Assembly (NCBI GenBank): GCA_944362965.1 | Contig: CALVTR010000001.1 | Span: 1-64,000, forward strand | Length of the DNA stretch: 64,000 nucleotides | Origin: an uncultured Clostridia bacterium | GTDB taxonomy: Bacteria; Bacillota; Clostridia; Christensenellales; UBA1242 | Reading direction: 5' to 3' | Shown here: piece after piece, positions 33,918 to 43,983 of the stretch | How the letters are laid out: the number at the start of each line of letters is the position of its first letter | How positions within the stretch are numbered: the stretch's first letter is position 1 | Notes under the pieces: model-generated | The model's input: only the letters and a program-made list of their open reading frames with translations | The model's database searches: none | Told to the model about the DNA's origin: nothing | Made by a program: the position numbers and the translations under genes

Positions 33918-36056
33918 TTATTTTAATTTGCACCTTTTGCCGCATGTATCACTATATGCACACAATTTCTTCTTTTTAATTCTTTTTATGATATAAATAA
34001 TTGCAAAAATAATGACTAAAATCATCAAGAAGCTCAAAAAAGTTTTTAAAAAGCCAAAAACCTCGAAAGCTCTAGCAAGAGTGTATACAACAAAAGCTGT
34101 CAAATAGGCAATAACAAATTCTATCAAGATGCCTATAAAGGTCCACTTTTTGCCTATCTCTTTGATTAAAACAGAAGTTGTTGCTATGCATGGGAAATAA
34201 AGAAGACAGAAAACTAAAAACGATATAACAGAACTTCCGCTTGCAAAGTGGACAGCAGACGTTGATAAAATTATAGAAGATTGAATGGAATTTATTGAAT
34301 TTTCTTCCACTCCATTGAACATTGCAATGGAAGAAACTATCACTTCTTTTGCAACCAAGCCAGCAATAAGCGCGGAAACAAGCCCCCAGCTGTTAAAGCC
34401 AAGTGGTATAAAGATTGGCGAGAGAACTCTGCCTAGCGTTTCAAGCATGCTCACCCCACCGCCACTGCCAATAAAGTGGAAGGTTATTGTAAAGTTGGAA
34501 AGCAGCCATACCACAACATTCATAGCAAGAATAAGCGTTGCCACACGAGTTATAAATTGTTTAACATTTTGCCATAGAAGCGAGAACGTTCGTTTAAAAC
34601 TCATCATTCTATATGGTGCAAATTCAAGAATAAAAGACTGTTCTTTGCTCTTTAAAAGGGTCTTTTCAAGTATATAAGAAAGAAATATTGCAATAACGAC
34701 GCCTAAAAGATAAAGCCCTATTATAACGAAAATATTGTTTGCACCAAAGAACGCACCCCCAAGCACTGCGTAGATTGGAAACTTTGCCGAACAACTCATG
34801 TAAGGAGTTAAAAGTCCGGTTTTAATCTTTGAGTTTTTATCTTCCATGTTTCTAGCGGTCAGCACTGCTGTTGTCGAGCAGCCAAATCCCATGAGCAGTG
34901 TGTAGGCACTCTTGCCAGAAAGCCCGACTTTGCCAAGCACATCTTCAAAGACAAAGGCAACACGTGAAAGATAACCGCTATCTTCAAGAAGAGAAAGGAA
35001 GAAAAATAGCAGTGCCACTTGTGGCAGAAAGGTAAGAATAGAGCCCACTCCACCAATGAGTGCAACTTCCACTAAACTTACAATCCACGAGCCTTCGCCC
35101 AAGTTTGCGACTAGAAAATTTAAAAGCGGCGATGAAATAAATTTATCAAGAAGATAACTTAGCCCGTCACTTAAATAAGCACCTATTGAAAAGAAAGTCA
35201 AATAAAAAGAAATCGCGAGTAGTAGCAAAAAGATAGGAAGTGCAAGATATTTATTTAAAAGAACTTTGTCAAATTTGCTCTGTCCATAGATGTGCGTTCT
35301 CTTAGAAGAATACTTTTCCATTAAGCTATCAATATAGTCATATCTGCAAGTTGCAATATCTTCCACTGCAGAAAAATCTGTTTTTATATCTAAATCCTTT
35401 TTTATATTTTCATCGTCTTCGAGAAGTTTAATTTTTAAAAATTCTGCAAATTCTTCATTATTTTGCAATTTTTTTGCTATTTTTTCATTAAAAACAGCTA
35501 ATTTTTCGCTATATTTATTTAAAACCTTTTTTATATGGCTTAGATTATAGCTTGGCCTATAACCTTCTTTTAGCTTTTTATCTAGTGCTAAAATACAATC
35601 ATTAAGACTTGTTAAACTCTTTTTGTCGCTTGCATTTAAATAGACAATATCAATGCCAAGTTCGCTTGACAGACCGCTAAAATCAATCTTGCATATCTTG
35701 CGTTTGTCTATCTGATTGACCACAAGTATTATAGGACAGCCAAGTTCCATCAGCCCCACAGTTAAGTATAAATTACGTTGCAAATTGCTTGCATCGCAAA
35801 TATTAACAACTATTCTATTTCTATATTTTAATATATAATCGGTTGCAACTTTTTCTTCAAAGCTAAGCGGCGTTAGAGAATAAATCCCGGGAAGGTCAAC
35901 AATATTTATCTCACTGTCCTTATATCTGTATGTTGTTGCCTTCTCTTCAACTGTCACGCCATGCCAGTTGCCCACATGCTCATGCGAGTGAGTTAGCGAG
36001 TTATAAAGAGTTGTCTTGCCTGTGTTTGGGTTGCCTACTAAATTTACTTGAATCAT
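33918..36056 (-). CDS. feoB: Ferrous iron transport protein B
   Basis: Main Fe(II) importer of the cytoplasmic membrane. The N-terminal G domain has GNPNTGKTT (G1), DLPGIYSL (G3) and NQID (G4); it is followed by the FeoB helical domain and a membrane core with two Gate motifs (LTPYMSCSAKFPIYA and the VSSIAMF region). The C-terminus ends in a small cysteine cluster, CAYSDTCGKRCKLK. Length of about 712 is normal. The ATG at 36056 follows AAGGAGCTTC. It comes directly after feoA. Confidence 0.95.
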   Translation of the reverse strand: MIQVNLVGNPNTGKTTLYNSLTHSHEHVGNWHGVTVEEKATTYRYKDSEINIVDLPGIYSLTPLSFEEKVATDYILKYRNRIVVNICDASNLQRNLYLTVGLMELGCPIILVVNQIDKRKICKIDFSGLSSELGIDIVYLNASDKKSLTSLNDCILALDKKLKEGYRPSYNLSHIKKVLNKYSEKLAVFNEKIAKKLQNNEEFAEFLKIKLLEDDENIKKDLDIKTDFSAVEDIATCRYDYIDSLMEKYSSKRTHIYGQSKFDKVLLNKYLALPIFLLLLAISFYLTFFSIGAYLSDGLSYLLDKFISSPLLNFLVANLGEGSWIVSLVEVALIGGVGSILTFLPQVALLFFFLSLLEDSGYLSRVAFVFEDVLGKVGLSGKSAYTLLMGFGCSTTAVLTARNMEDKNSKIKTGLLTPYMSCSAKFPIYAVLGGAFFGANNIFVIIGLYLLGVVIAIFLSYILEKTLLKSKEQSFILEFAPYRMMSFKRTFSLLWQNVKQFITRVATLILAMNVVVWLLSNFTITFHFIGSGGGVSMLETLGRVLSPIFIPLGFNSWGLVSALIAGLVAKEVIVSSIAMFNGVEENSINSIQSSIILSTSAVHFASGSSVISFLVFCLLYFPCIATTSVLIKEIGKKWTFIGILIEFVIAYLTAFVVYTLARAFEVFGFLKTFLSFLMILVIIFAIIYIIKRIKKKKLCAYSDTCGKRCKLK

Positions 36057-36066
36057 GAAGCTCCTT

Positions 36067-36291
36067 CTACTCAACCATAATGGAATTTACAATAGTATTG
36101 CGTAACGACAAAGTGTAGCCACGTATTTCTATCATATATGCCTTTTTTAACAATGATTTATTGACAACCCTTACTTTTTGCCCTGCTAGAAACCCTAGAT
36201 CATACAAACGGCGTCTCAGCTTTTCTGACAATAGGCTATCTATTTTTATAATAGAATAATATTTATTCTCCTTACACTCACTTAGTCTCAT
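36067..36291 (-). CDS. feoA: Ferrous iron transport protein A
   Basis: Small SH3-like cytosolic partner of FeoB (about 74 residues from this start): RRRLYDLGFLAGQKVRVVNKSL and IEIRGYTLSLRNTIVNSIMV are typical. The start is uncertain. The ATG at 36291 fits the family N-terminus (MRLSECKENKYYSI) but has no ribosome site; another in-frame ATG at 36327 also has none. Ten bases separate its stop from feoB. Confidence 0.85.
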   Translation of the reverse strand: MRLSECKENKYYSIIKIDSLLSEKLRRRLYDLGFLAGQKVRVVNKSLLKKAYMIEIRGYTLSLRNTIVNSIMVE

Positions 36292-36471
36292 ATAGTAAAC
36301 TATGTCAAATTTAAGTTTTATAGACATAAAATTATATATTTTTTTAAAATAATACCTATTTTGCTATTTTATAATAAATTTGAAATAAAAAAACTCTCCA
36401 CATGTAATTTTGAATGCAAATTGTTATCATCACACTTTATGCGACATGTTTTGTAAAAAGACTATTTTTGT

Positions 36472-36499
36472 TTGAAAGGAAAGAAAAATGTGCTAAAAT
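36472..36499 (+). promoter_or_regulatory. Promoter of nrdR
   Basis: TTGAAA, 16-nt spacer, TAAAAT, then AAGGAG and the nrdR ATG 20 nt further. Confidence 0.55.
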
Positions 36500-36519
36500 A
36501 AATATAAGGAGAATTTATT

Positions 36520-36957
36520 ATGAAATGCATTTATTGCGGAAGCGAAGATAACAAAGTTTTAGACTCAAGAAATGGAGATGAAAATATAAGACGTAGACGT
36601 GAATGTCTAAATTGCGGAAGAAGATTCACAACTTATGAATATGTTGAAAAAATACCTTTTTCAGTTGTTAAGCGTGATGGCTCAAGACAATCTTATGACG
36701 CGGGCAAACTTAAAACTAGCATCACTCTTGCATGTGCTAAACGCCCTGTAAGCGAAGAACAGATTGATGCCATCGTCAGTGACATAGAAAAGAATATACA
36801 AAATAAAATGATGCAAGAAATAAAATCAAGTTCGCTTGGTGAAGTTGTGCTTTCAATGCTTAAAAATTTAGACATTGTTGCAACAATTCGCTATGCTTCC
36901 GTTTTTAAAAACTTTCAAACCGCTGACGATTTTAAAAATTTTATAAATAGTTTATAA
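36520..36957 (+). CDS. nrdR: Transcriptional repressor NrdR
   Basis: Represses ribonucleotide reductase genes in response to dATP/ATP. The N-terminal zinc ribbon MKCIYCGSEDNKVLDSR ... CLNCGRRFTTYE and the ATP-cone (VVKRDGSRQSYDAGKL) are complete, and the 145-residue length is normal. AAGGAGAATTTATT precedes the ATG. It stands alone with the NUDIX gene 70 nt downstream. Confidence 0.96.
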   Translation: MKCIYCGSEDNKVLDSRNGDENIRRRRECLNCGRRFTTYEYVEKIPFSVVKRDGSRQSYDAGKLKTSITLACAKRPVSEEQIDAIVSDIEKNIQNKMMQEIKSSSLGEVVLSMLKNLDIVATIRYASVFKNFQTADDFKNFINSL

Positions 36958-37028
36958 TAATCTTTATTAAATAAAAACTTAAGAATATTTCTTTGATAAA
37001 ATTAATTAAAAATAAGGATTGATTTATT

Positions 37029-37487
37029 ATGGAAGGAAAAAGAAAACGTGCAAGAGCAATAATTATTCATGAAGGAAAGATTGTTTCAATGTATCGCGAA
37101 AATCAAGGCAGAGTATATTATACTTTCCCCGGCGGTGGAATGGAAGAAGGAGAAAGCGAAGAAGAATGCGTCAAGAGAGAAGTGTTTGAAGAGTTTGGGC
37201 TTACTGTAGAGCCAATTAAAAAAGTGTATACTTACGAAAACAAGATTAGTATTGAGCATTTCTACATTGCTAAGTGGCTCTCTGGCAAGTTCGGCTCTGG
37301 TCAAGGCGAAGAGTTTCAAGAAAACAGAAATAAAGGGATATATATTCCAAAGATGATTGAAATTGCTGATATTCCAAATCTTCCGCTTATGCCACCTGAA
37401 GTTGCATCTGCTTTTTATAATGACTATATAAAAAACGGAGAAAATTTACGTAGTGACGTAAAATTTATTTATGGCGAAATAAAATAA
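37029..37487 (+). CDS. NUDIX hydrolase
   Basis: A 152-residue NUDIX protein with an intact box, GGGMEEGESEEECVKREVFEEFGL, near residues 36-59 (split here by family pattern G-x5-E-x7-REUxEExGU). It hydrolyses a nucleoside diphosphate linked to another group; the substrate is not predictable. The ribosome site is weak (AAGGATTGATTT). It is downstream of nrdR without a clear terminator between. Confidence 0.85.
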   Translation: MEGKRKRARAIIIHEGKIVSMYRENQGRVYYTFPGGGMEEGESEEECVKREVFEEFGLTVEPIKKVYTYENKISIEHFYIAKWLSGKFGSGQGEEFQENRNKGIYIPKMIEIADIPNLPLMPPEVASAFYNDYIKNGENLRSDVKFIYGEIK

Positions 37488-37575
37488 TTAAATAAAAATA
37501 AATTAAAAAATAAATATAAATTAACTTAATCAAAAAATAAGGCAAAATAAATTAAAAATAATTTAATAAAATTAA

Positions 37576-37609
37576 AAATCACTTTATCAAATTTATGATA
37601 AAGTGATTT
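37576..37609. terminator. Bidirectional terminator
   Basis: AAATCACTTTATC/GATAAAGTGATTT stem flanked by A and T runs, between the plus-strand NUDIX gene and the minus-strand YlmC gene. Confidence 0.85.
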
Positions 37610-37683
37610 TTTAATATAAGGGAGTTTTATCTTTGCATTTTTTAATATAAAGGTTGTTGTTTATTTTTAATGCTAAAAATCAT

Positions 37684-37977
37684 CTATTTATTTTTATCAT
37701 TATTTTGTGACAAAACATAAGGATTGGTTGGAACGCCCTGTGCTGGAAGTTCCACAAGAATTGTATCTTCACCAATTCTGACAACACAGCCGTAAGGAAT
37801 AAAAAGTTGATTTGAATTTTTAAATAAGTTCCACCCTGTTTTCTCACCTGGCACAACAAAACCTAGCACCCTTGCTGAGCCCAAATCAAATACCATATCT
37901 ATAATATGCCCAAGACGTCTGCCGTCGAGAACATTGACTATTTCTTTACATCTTAATTCAATAAATGTTGTTTCCAC
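37684..37977 (-). CDS. YlmC/YmxH family PRC-barrel protein
   Basis: PRC-barrel protein of 97 residues: ELRCKEIVNVLDGRRLGHIIDMVFDLGSARVLGFVVPG is the conserved core of the YlmC/YmxH sporulation-associated group. The start is a GTG (reading METTFIEL) without a good ribosome site; no ATG is available. The Asn-rich tail is variable. Role is not established beyond sporulating species. Confidence 0.85.
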   Translation of the reverse strand: METTFIELRCKEIVNVLDGRRLGHIIDMVFDLGSARVLGFVVPGEKTGWNLFKNSNQLFIPYGCVVRIGEDTILVELPAQGVPTNPYVLSQNNDKNK

Positions 37978-38196
37978 AAGATAAGACTATGCGAGCCATC
38001 TACAAAAAATGACAAAAAACATTTAAAAGCAAAAAATAACTTTAGATATTTTATTTTTTCAATATTAAATATAAATAAAACGGCTTACGCACAGAACAAA
38101 AAATCCACAGGTGGTTTTTCATAAATCAAGGAAAAGCTTCAGCAAAAAATGTTCTTAACGCACGCTAGACTGTCTGGAGAAACACAACAAAAAAAA

Positions 38197-38217
38197 GATG
38201 CCGAGAAGTTCGACATC
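38197..38217 (-). terminator. Terminator of the rplU-prp-rpmA operon
   Basis: GATG-CGA/TCG-CATC hairpin with a 5-nt loop, then T8 on the minus strand, 17 nt after the rpmA stop. Confidence 0.85.
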
Positions 38218-38234
38218 CTGTTATTTATAACTTT

Positions 38235-38510
38235 TTACTCTACAACGATTGAAACAATCTTCTTAGCGTTGCTTTGTCCAAACTTTACAACACCATCACA
38301 AAGTGCATAAAGTGTGTAATCTTTACCCATACCAACATTTGCGCCTGGATAAATCTTTGTTCCTCTTTGTCTTACTATAATAGAGCCAGCAGTAACAGCT
38401 TCACCTGAGTATGCTTTAACACCTAGACGTTTGCTTTGAGAGTCACGACCATTCTTAGTGCTACCACCACCCTTCTTATGAGCAAAAAGTTGAGCATTAA
38501 ACTTAAACAT
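38235..38510 (-). CDS. rpmA: Ribosomal protein bL27 with cleavable N-terminus
   Basis: Large-subunit protein whose N-terminus reaches the peptidyl transferase centre. It begins MFKFNAQLF before [15 protein letters not shown], the nine-residue Firmicutes extension that Prp removes after Phe9. Length 91 is normal. It overlaps the prp gene by eight nucleotides. Confidence 0.97.
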   Translation of the reverse strand: MFKFNAQLFAHKKGGGSTKNGRDSQSKRLGVKAYSGEAVTAGSIIVRQRGTKIYPGANVGMGKDYTLYALCDGVVKFGQSNAKKIVSIVVE

Positions 38511-38823
38511 TTTTTACCTCCAATTTTGCATATTTTTTTTCATCTATGATTATTGCTTTGAAAGATTTTAAACAAGTGTCAAACAGAAATTGAATTTTTG
38601 TTTCAAGAGCATCCTTTTCACTTACCATAAGTTTTAAATAACCGTCTTGAATGACTTTGAAAGCATTCAGTTTCAGCTCTTCCACCCCAACGACAGCAAG
38701 TTGAGCCACCGTTGAAATTTGACAGCAGAGCAAATCTTCGCCGTAGTCAGCCTTTCCGGTATGACCGCTCACTTCAAAACCAATAATCAGCTTATTCTTT
38801 TTAAAGAATGTTATATTTGTCAT
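38503..38823 (-). CDS. prp: Ribosomal-processing cysteine protease Prp
   Basis: Cysteine protease (YsxB family) that trims the N-terminus of L27 before ribosome assembly. The catalytic pair is visible in [19 protein letters not shown]: His in GHTG and a Cys in LLCCQ. It sits between rplU and rpmA, as usual, and its substrate L27 keeps the cleavable extension. Confidence 0.95.
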   Translation of the reverse strand: MTNITFFKKNKLIIGFEVSGHTGKADYGEDLLCCQISTVAQLAVVGVEELKLNAFKVIQDGYLKLMVSEKDALETKIQFLFDTCLKSFKAIIIDEKKYAKLEVKNV

Positions 38824-38830
38824 TTTTTAC

Positions 38831-39139
38831 CTATTTTTTAATTGACAATATTTTTAATTGAGTGAATGGTTGTCTGTGACCTTGCTTCTTTCTTTCGTTT
38901 TTCTTTGGCTTATATTTTAAAACAACGATTTTATCGCCCTTACCATGAGCAACAACTTCAGCTTCGCATACAGCACCTTTAACGAAAGGATTGCCAGCAA
39001 CTACAGTGCCATTATCGCTTACAAGCAATACGTCAAGCTTAACTTTGTCACCAACTGCATTGTTTAACTTTTCAACGCTGATAACATCATTTTCGCTTAC
39101 TTTATACTGCTTACCACCGCTTTGAACTACTGCAAACAT
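38831..39139 (-). CDS. rplU: Ribosomal protein bL21
   Basis: Standard 102-residue L21: MFAVVQSGGKQYKVSENDVI at the start and HRQPFTQLKILSI at the end. AGGAGGTAAAAT precedes the ATG. First gene of the operon, with a leader of about 90 nt. Confidence 0.97.
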   Translation of the reverse strand: MFAVVQSGGKQYKVSENDVISVEKLNNAVGDKVKLDVLLVSDNGTVVAGNPFVKGAVCEAEVVAHGKGDKIVVLKYKPKKNERKKQGHRQPFTQLKILSIKK

Positions 39140-39261
39140 ATTTTACCTCCTCTAACCAATCTCGTTGCTATCTGTCAGGTGCTTAAAACAAGTTTAAGAC
39201 TTAATTACCCTATGCATACGGATACGCTTAATAATATACCATATCTAAATTAATTTGTCAA
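39140..39261 (-). promoter_or_regulatory. Promoter and leader of the rplU operon
   Basis: Minus-strand TTGACA (39256-39261), 17-nt spacer, TATATT (39233-39238). The 90-nt leader contains short hairpins such as GTAT-CC-GTAT and is where the L21-leader RNA of Firmicutes would lie; I could not match that family base by base. Confidence 0.65.
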
Positions 39262-39330
39262 GCAAAAATCATAATAAACAAAAATCAAAGTTGAATTACC
39301 GCCCTATCTTATTAGTAGCTAAAAATAAAA

Positions 39331-39349
39331 AGCAAGGCATTGCCCTGCT
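39331..39349 (-). terminator. Terminator of the large surface-protein gene
   Basis: AGCA-GGC/GCC-TGCT hairpin with TTTTTATTTTT on the minus strand, just after the stop codon. Confidence 0.75.
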
Positions 39350-39358
39350 AATTATTTA

Positions 39359-42300
39359 TTATTCTTTGTTTTTGTCATTCTTGTTGTCGACTTTGTAACC
39401 CTTTTCTTTCTTATCAAGTTTAACTTTTGATACAACGAAGTAGATTACAACACCAGCAAGGACTGCAACTGAAAGAGCAATTAGAACTCCGCCAAGAACT
39501 TCTTGAACTGATACAGGAGTTGATTCATCAGCTGAAACTGTGAATGAAACTGACCTAGATGTTCTGTTGTTTGCTTCGTCTCTGACAGTGACAGTTAAAG
39601 TATAGTCACCGGCTTCTTCAAGTGTGTGCTCGTATGATATAACTTCCCCATCACCTTGATCTTCAAGTGTCCACGTTGTGTCTGTGTCAGTGTTTGTTAA
39701 AGTTACTTGCATATGACTTAAAAGATAATCAGTGTCAGTTGTTACATTATCAGACACTTGAAGTCCTGCCATGTTAAGAACAAGAGTGTCACCCAAGTTG
39801 TAAGTGTCGTTTATGAAATTATCTTCAAAGTTAATTTCAGGATTAGTTACGTCACCATTTGCTATCGTGTATTCAAGTGTGCTTGGGTCACCAACATTTT
39901 GTCCTAGATAGTCTTGACCTTGAATTGAATATCTTATTGTATATTGTCCATTTCTTATAAGTCTAAGATAGATTGTATCTCCGTCAACTCTGAAGTTTGT
40001 TGAACTGCTTTCAATAGCATTTTCCCATTCTTCAAGGCTTATTGTTGCGAGAGTGACTGTTGAAGAGCCTGATGTGCATGTGATTTGAACATAAGAATCT
40101 TCTTGGTCAACTGTTCCATTGCCTTGAACTACAACTTGAGGCTTAACAATAGGAAGCTCTACAATATCTGCATCGTCTTCTGGAATTGTTGGATATTGTG
40201 TTTTTTCATAGACATCGTCATCAATAGAAACGCTGAGAACAATGTCACTAACAGTGATTGTTTGTGTGTCACTTGTGAGAACAAATGTGTCAACTGCATA
40301 AGAACTCAAGAGTGCTTCAATGCTGTCATACTCGCCAAGTTCAGTTAAAGTATCTCCATTGCCATAGATATCTGTGTTCAATGTTACTGCAAAGCCATCT
40401 TCACCTTCTTCAAAGAGAACATAGTATGATTGACCTGAAGAAGTTGCTTGTTTGTATTTAAGTCTGCCTGCGTCATCAAGATATACGCCTGCATTTTCGT
40501 CAGTTGCACCGCCAGAAAGTAGCTCATCAACTCTATATCTCATTAAGAATACTTGATATTGAAGTCTATAAGTGCCTGCTGAATTTGCTGTGAAGTAGTA
40601 TTGGTCAAGCTCATAGTCATTATGGCTTGCTGAAACCATTGTTGTTGTGTAGTAAGTTGAAGTGTATGAGTCATCACCTTCTTCAAGACCGATATAGCCA
40701 AAACTTTCAGATTCTGAAACTGAAACTGTTGGTGGGTCAAGATAAAGTGGAGTTGCAACGGCAGCTTCAACTGGCTCTGTTGTGATATTTGATATCTCTG
40801 GGTCTTCAACAACACCTGTGCTGCCGACATAATAAGTGAAATATAGTGAAACTGTGTGATTAGCGGAATCTTGAACGGTTACAACAACTTGATATGTGCC
40901 TTCTGTTGAAGCATTGAATATTCCGGCGTCAACTGTGAACATTCCCCTATATGAATCAACGCGAGTTTGCATATTTGAACTTTGCATTGCTCTCTTAGTG
41001 CCATCTGTTGAAACCTTATAAACAGTAACCTTAGCATGCATATATTCAGGGTTTGCATCACTAAATCTGATTATTGGAAGAGAGATTGTCTGTGGTGCAT
41101 CATAATTTTGATTTTCGCGTATAAGATCTGGGGCATTTGTGATTGATTGAAGAGTTGGCATATCATTATCTACTGCAGTTGAAATAGATATAACTCTGTT
41201 ATAAAAGCCAATGTTGCCATAGTCGTCAATAGCATAAGCCAATATTTCAACACTTACAGCACCTTCTGGAGCGTCTGCAAGGTTGATTGAATATGAACTT
41301 GCAGTTGTATCGTAGAACCAACCTGTTGATGTAACATAACCTGTTGCTTCATCTCTGCTTGTTACATACCACTTATTTGCATCTTTTTGGTTATAGCTTG
41401 CGCTTGTTGGTATAACATATCTAAGCGTCTTTGTTGTGTCGCTGTTTGTGACTACACTGCCATCACTATCAAGGAATCTATAAGCTGTTACAGTTTCAAT
41501 TCTTGAGTCAACTGTGTCAGAGGCACTTGCAACTGAGAACTCTATTGTCTCGTTTGGCAAATATGAAGATTGCAGGTCAGTTGAGAATGTAAGAGATGGA
41601 ACTGATGCATCTGAAACGTCGTCAGATAGCCTTACAGTATAGTTCAAAGCTCTCTCAGTGTTGTTATTCATATTGTCGTCTGCATAATAGTAGAATGTGT
41701 AGTTTTGAGCAGAGAAATAATAGCTTCTTCCACTTGATGTTGAAGGTTTTACATAGGCAAAGCCTGCTGCCATCATTGCGTCAATAGCATCTGCATCATT
41801 TTCTGCAGGTTCTCCATCCACGATTGTCGCACCTGTTGGGTCTTGGTTCCAAGTTGTTGTTACAATCAAATAGTTGTGATTGATAAGCCAAGTTCTAATA
41901 TCAGAGGCAACTGATGGTGAAAGGTCGTTTTCGTCATCATCGTCTGCCTTATTATCTAAAATCATTTGTCTATAGATATCATAGTTATCTTGAACGATTT
42001 GAAGATAGATGTTATCCATAGTATTTGACGAGCCAGATGCTTCAGGAGCAAATATTAAGTTGTAGGCATTATATTTTGCTTCAGTTATATTAAATCTAAC
42101 AACGCTGCTTGCGTCTCTGATTTCTCTTCTTAATGTGATTTCATCGTCACTGACCATATTATCTTTGCCAGCGATTGCATACATAACGATATTTCTTGTG
42201 TATGTTTGAGTTTTAAGCTTGTAACTTACGTCAAGGTAGTTTCCATCTTCGTCAACCCTATCTGCTTCAGCCATAGCTGCATCGTAGAGATATACATTTG

Positions 42301-43594
42301 CTTGCTGAGTGTCTCTAACATTTGTGATATAGAAGTTTGTGTTTGAAGTGTCGGCAGTATGTCCATAGAAGTCAGTTACTGTGTAAGTGATTCTATAAGA
42401 ACCTTCTTCAATAGCTTTGAAAGTGAAATCTTCTGTGATTACGTCACTTGTTACGTCAAGGGTATATCTGCCATTGTCGTCCATCTTCATAACTTGAACT
42501 TGATAGTATACTTCAACTTCTTCATTTGCTGGAGAGTTTGTAGACCTTGTTGTTGCGGTTACTGATGGAAGAGTTACTTCAACGCCAACAACTGCACTAT
42601 CTGGGACAGAAGTTGACCAAGATGTTGAAAGGCTATAGCCTTCGTCTCCTTCATTTTCTTCGCTTGTGTTATAGTAATAGCCATCTTCAACTGTGAAAGT
42701 ATTGCTTGTTGAAGCAATGAAAGTTGTGTTGCCGTTTGAGCGAACTTGATAGAATGAGTATGTGATTTTAAATTCAGTGCCAGCTTCTGCTTTTTCTATA
42801 AGCTCAGCACCGTCGATATAGAACTCGCCTGTGTCAGCGTTTTGTTGAAGTTTAATTTCGTCATTGCCGCTTGTAAGGCTGATATAAACAAAGCAGTTCT
42901 TATTCTCAGTGTCACCTTCGCCTGTTGGGTAGCTGTTTCTGTCGATTGTGTAGTATGCAGAATCTGCTGACGAAAGAATTGCATCCCCGTCTTCATCATT
43001 TACTGTTGGAAGTGGAATAACGATATCATTATCTTCCATGTTTGCAGCAAGTTTCTTGTCATACACTGAAGGAATGATATTAGGGTCATTTTCTTTAAAT
43101 TCAAATGTAGCTTCGCTTGCCTCGCAAACAACTTCATAGTCATAAGAATATTCAACGTCGCTATCTACAACGGTATAGCGAATTACATAGGTGCCAATCA
43201 TGCTTGCTTCAAATGATATATTTGTAAAGCTTGTCTCGCCCTCAATAGTTCTTATAACGTCGTTTGTGCCCTTATATATAACTTCAACTTTAGAAGTTGT
43301 TATATTGCCTGATACAGTCGTTCCTATAATGTGTGGTGTTGCACCAGAGAAATATTCACCTTGTGGAATTGTGAAGTCATCGCCTTTTGTTACTGTTGAA
43401 GAGCCATTTTGAATGCCTTCTTCACCATTGATTTCAATTCTATGCGTATTTGCTTCTGTTTCGCTTGTGCCAGACCAACTTTCTGCGAGTGACCTTACTG
43501 CATTTACTGGGAAGAATGCACTGCACAAAACAAGAGCAAAACCAAGTGCTGCTCCTTTAAAAAGACCTTTAAATTTTGAATTAGATTTAGCCAT
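39359..43594 (-). CDS. Large cell-surface protein, beta-sandwich modules, C-terminal anchor
   Basis: A 1411-residue exported protein. The N-terminal signal peptide reads KGLFKGAALGFALVLCSAFFPVNA. The long middle is acidic and Thr/Ser-rich with repeated beta-sandwich-like modules of about 100-130 residues, recognised by closing phrases such as GTYVIRYTVVDS, GSYRITYTVTDFYGH, GTYQVVVTVQDSANH and GDYTLTVTVRDEANN, which are Ig/cadherin-like. One membrane helix (LGGVLIALSVAVLAGVVIYFVV) and a lysine-rich tail end the protein; there is no LPxTG. A strong promoter lies upstream. It may be an adhesin or wall-associated structural protein. Individual domains cannot be named safely. Confidence 0.8.
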   Translation of the reverse strand: MAKSNSKFKGLFKGAALGFALVLCSAFFPVNAVRSLAESWSGTSETEANTHRIEINGEEGIQNGSSTVTKGDDFTIPQGEYFSGATPHIIGTTVSGNITTSKVEVIYKGTNDVIRTIEGETSFTNISFEASMIGTYVIRYTVVDSDVEYSYDYEVVCEASEATFEFKENDPNIIPSVYDKKLAANMEDNDIVIPLPTVNDEDGDAILSSADSAYYTIDRNSYPTGEGDTENKNCFVYISLTSGNDEIKLQQNADTGEFYIDGAELIEKAEAGTEFKITYSFYQVRSNGNTTFIASTSNTFTVEDGYYYNTSEENEGDEGYSLSTSWSTSVPDSAVVGVEVTLPSVTATTRSTNSPANEEVEVYYQVQVMKMDDNGRYTLDVTSDVITEDFTFKAIEEGSYRITYTVTDFYGHTADTSNTNFYITNVRDTQQANVYLYDAAMAEADRVDEDGNYLDVSYKLKTQTYTRNIVMYAIAGKDNMVSDDEITLRREIRDASSVVRFNITEAKYNAYNLIFAPEASGSSNTMDNIYLQIVQDNYDIYRQMILDNKADDDDENDLSPSVASDIRTWLINHNYLIVTTTWNQDPTGATIVDGEPAENDADAIDAMMAAGFAYVKPSTSSGRSYYFSAQNYTFYYYADDNMNNNTERALNYTVRLSDDVSDASVPSLTFSTDLQSSYLPNETIEFSVASASDTVDSRIETVTAYRFLDSDGSVVTNSDTTKTLRYVIPTSASYNQKDANKWYVTSRDEATGYVTSTGWFYDTTASSYSINLADAPEGAVSVEILAYAIDDYGNIGFYNRVISISTAVDNDMPTLQSITNAPDLIRENQNYDAPQTISLPIIRFSDANPEYMHAKVTVYKVSTDGTKRAMQSSNMQTRVDSYRGMFTVDAGIFNASTEGTYQVVVTVQDSANHTVSLYFTYYVGSTGVVEDPEISNITTEPVEAAVATPLYLDPPTVSVSESESFGYIGLEEGDDSYTSTYYTTTMVSASHNDYELDQYYFTANSAGTYRLQYQVFLMRYRVDELLSGGATDENAGVYLDDAGRLKYKQATSSGQSYYVLFEEGEDGFAVTLNTDIYGNGDTLTELGEYDSIEALLSSYAVDTFVLTSDTQTITVSDIVLSVSIDDDVYEKTQYPTIPEDDADIVELPIVKPQVVVQGNGTVDQEDSYVQITCTSGSSTVTLATISLEEWENAIESSSTNFRVDGDTIYLRLIRNGQYTIRYSIQGQDYLGQNVGDPSTLEYTIANGDVTNPEINFEDNFINDTYNLGDTLVLNMAGLQVSDNVTTDTDYLLSHMQVTLTNTDTDTTWTLEDQGDGEVISYEHTLEEAGDYTLTVTVRDEANNRTSRSVSFTVSADESTPVSVQEVLGGVLIALSVAVLAGVVIYFVVSKVKLDKKEKGYKVDNKNDKNKE

Positions 43595-43634
43595 AGTAAC
43601 CTCTCATATTATTTTATAAATTTAGTAACACCCT

Positions 43635-43663
43635 ATTTTAAACTATTTTTTATATTAAGTCAA
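43635..43663 (-). promoter_or_regulatory. Promoter of the large surface-protein gene
   Basis: Minus-strand TTGACT, 17-nt spacer, TAAAAT, about 40 nt from the ATG. The rest of the 390-nt gap up to 43983 shows no further gene or repeat. Confidence 0.65.
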
Positions 43664-43983
43664 CAAAAATAGGCATTTAGAATAAATTTTTTATACATAT
43701 TGTCATATAAACCTTTTAAAACATGGGCTAGAGAACCACTTGGTCATATGAACATTTTAGCACCCTATTGCAGAGCAAAGAAACACTTTTCATAGTCACT
43801 TTTATCCTTTTATTTTTACATTGTTATTGTGTGATAAGGGCTAAAGTTTATGCTGTCTAAAAAACACTTGTTTTGTCGAAGAAAAAATTTGTTTTTTATG
43901 CACATTTTTTGACTCTTTTTAGTAGTATGATAATGTGAAAGGAAAATCTTTCAAAATACATAAGAACTTTTTAGGAGGAACAA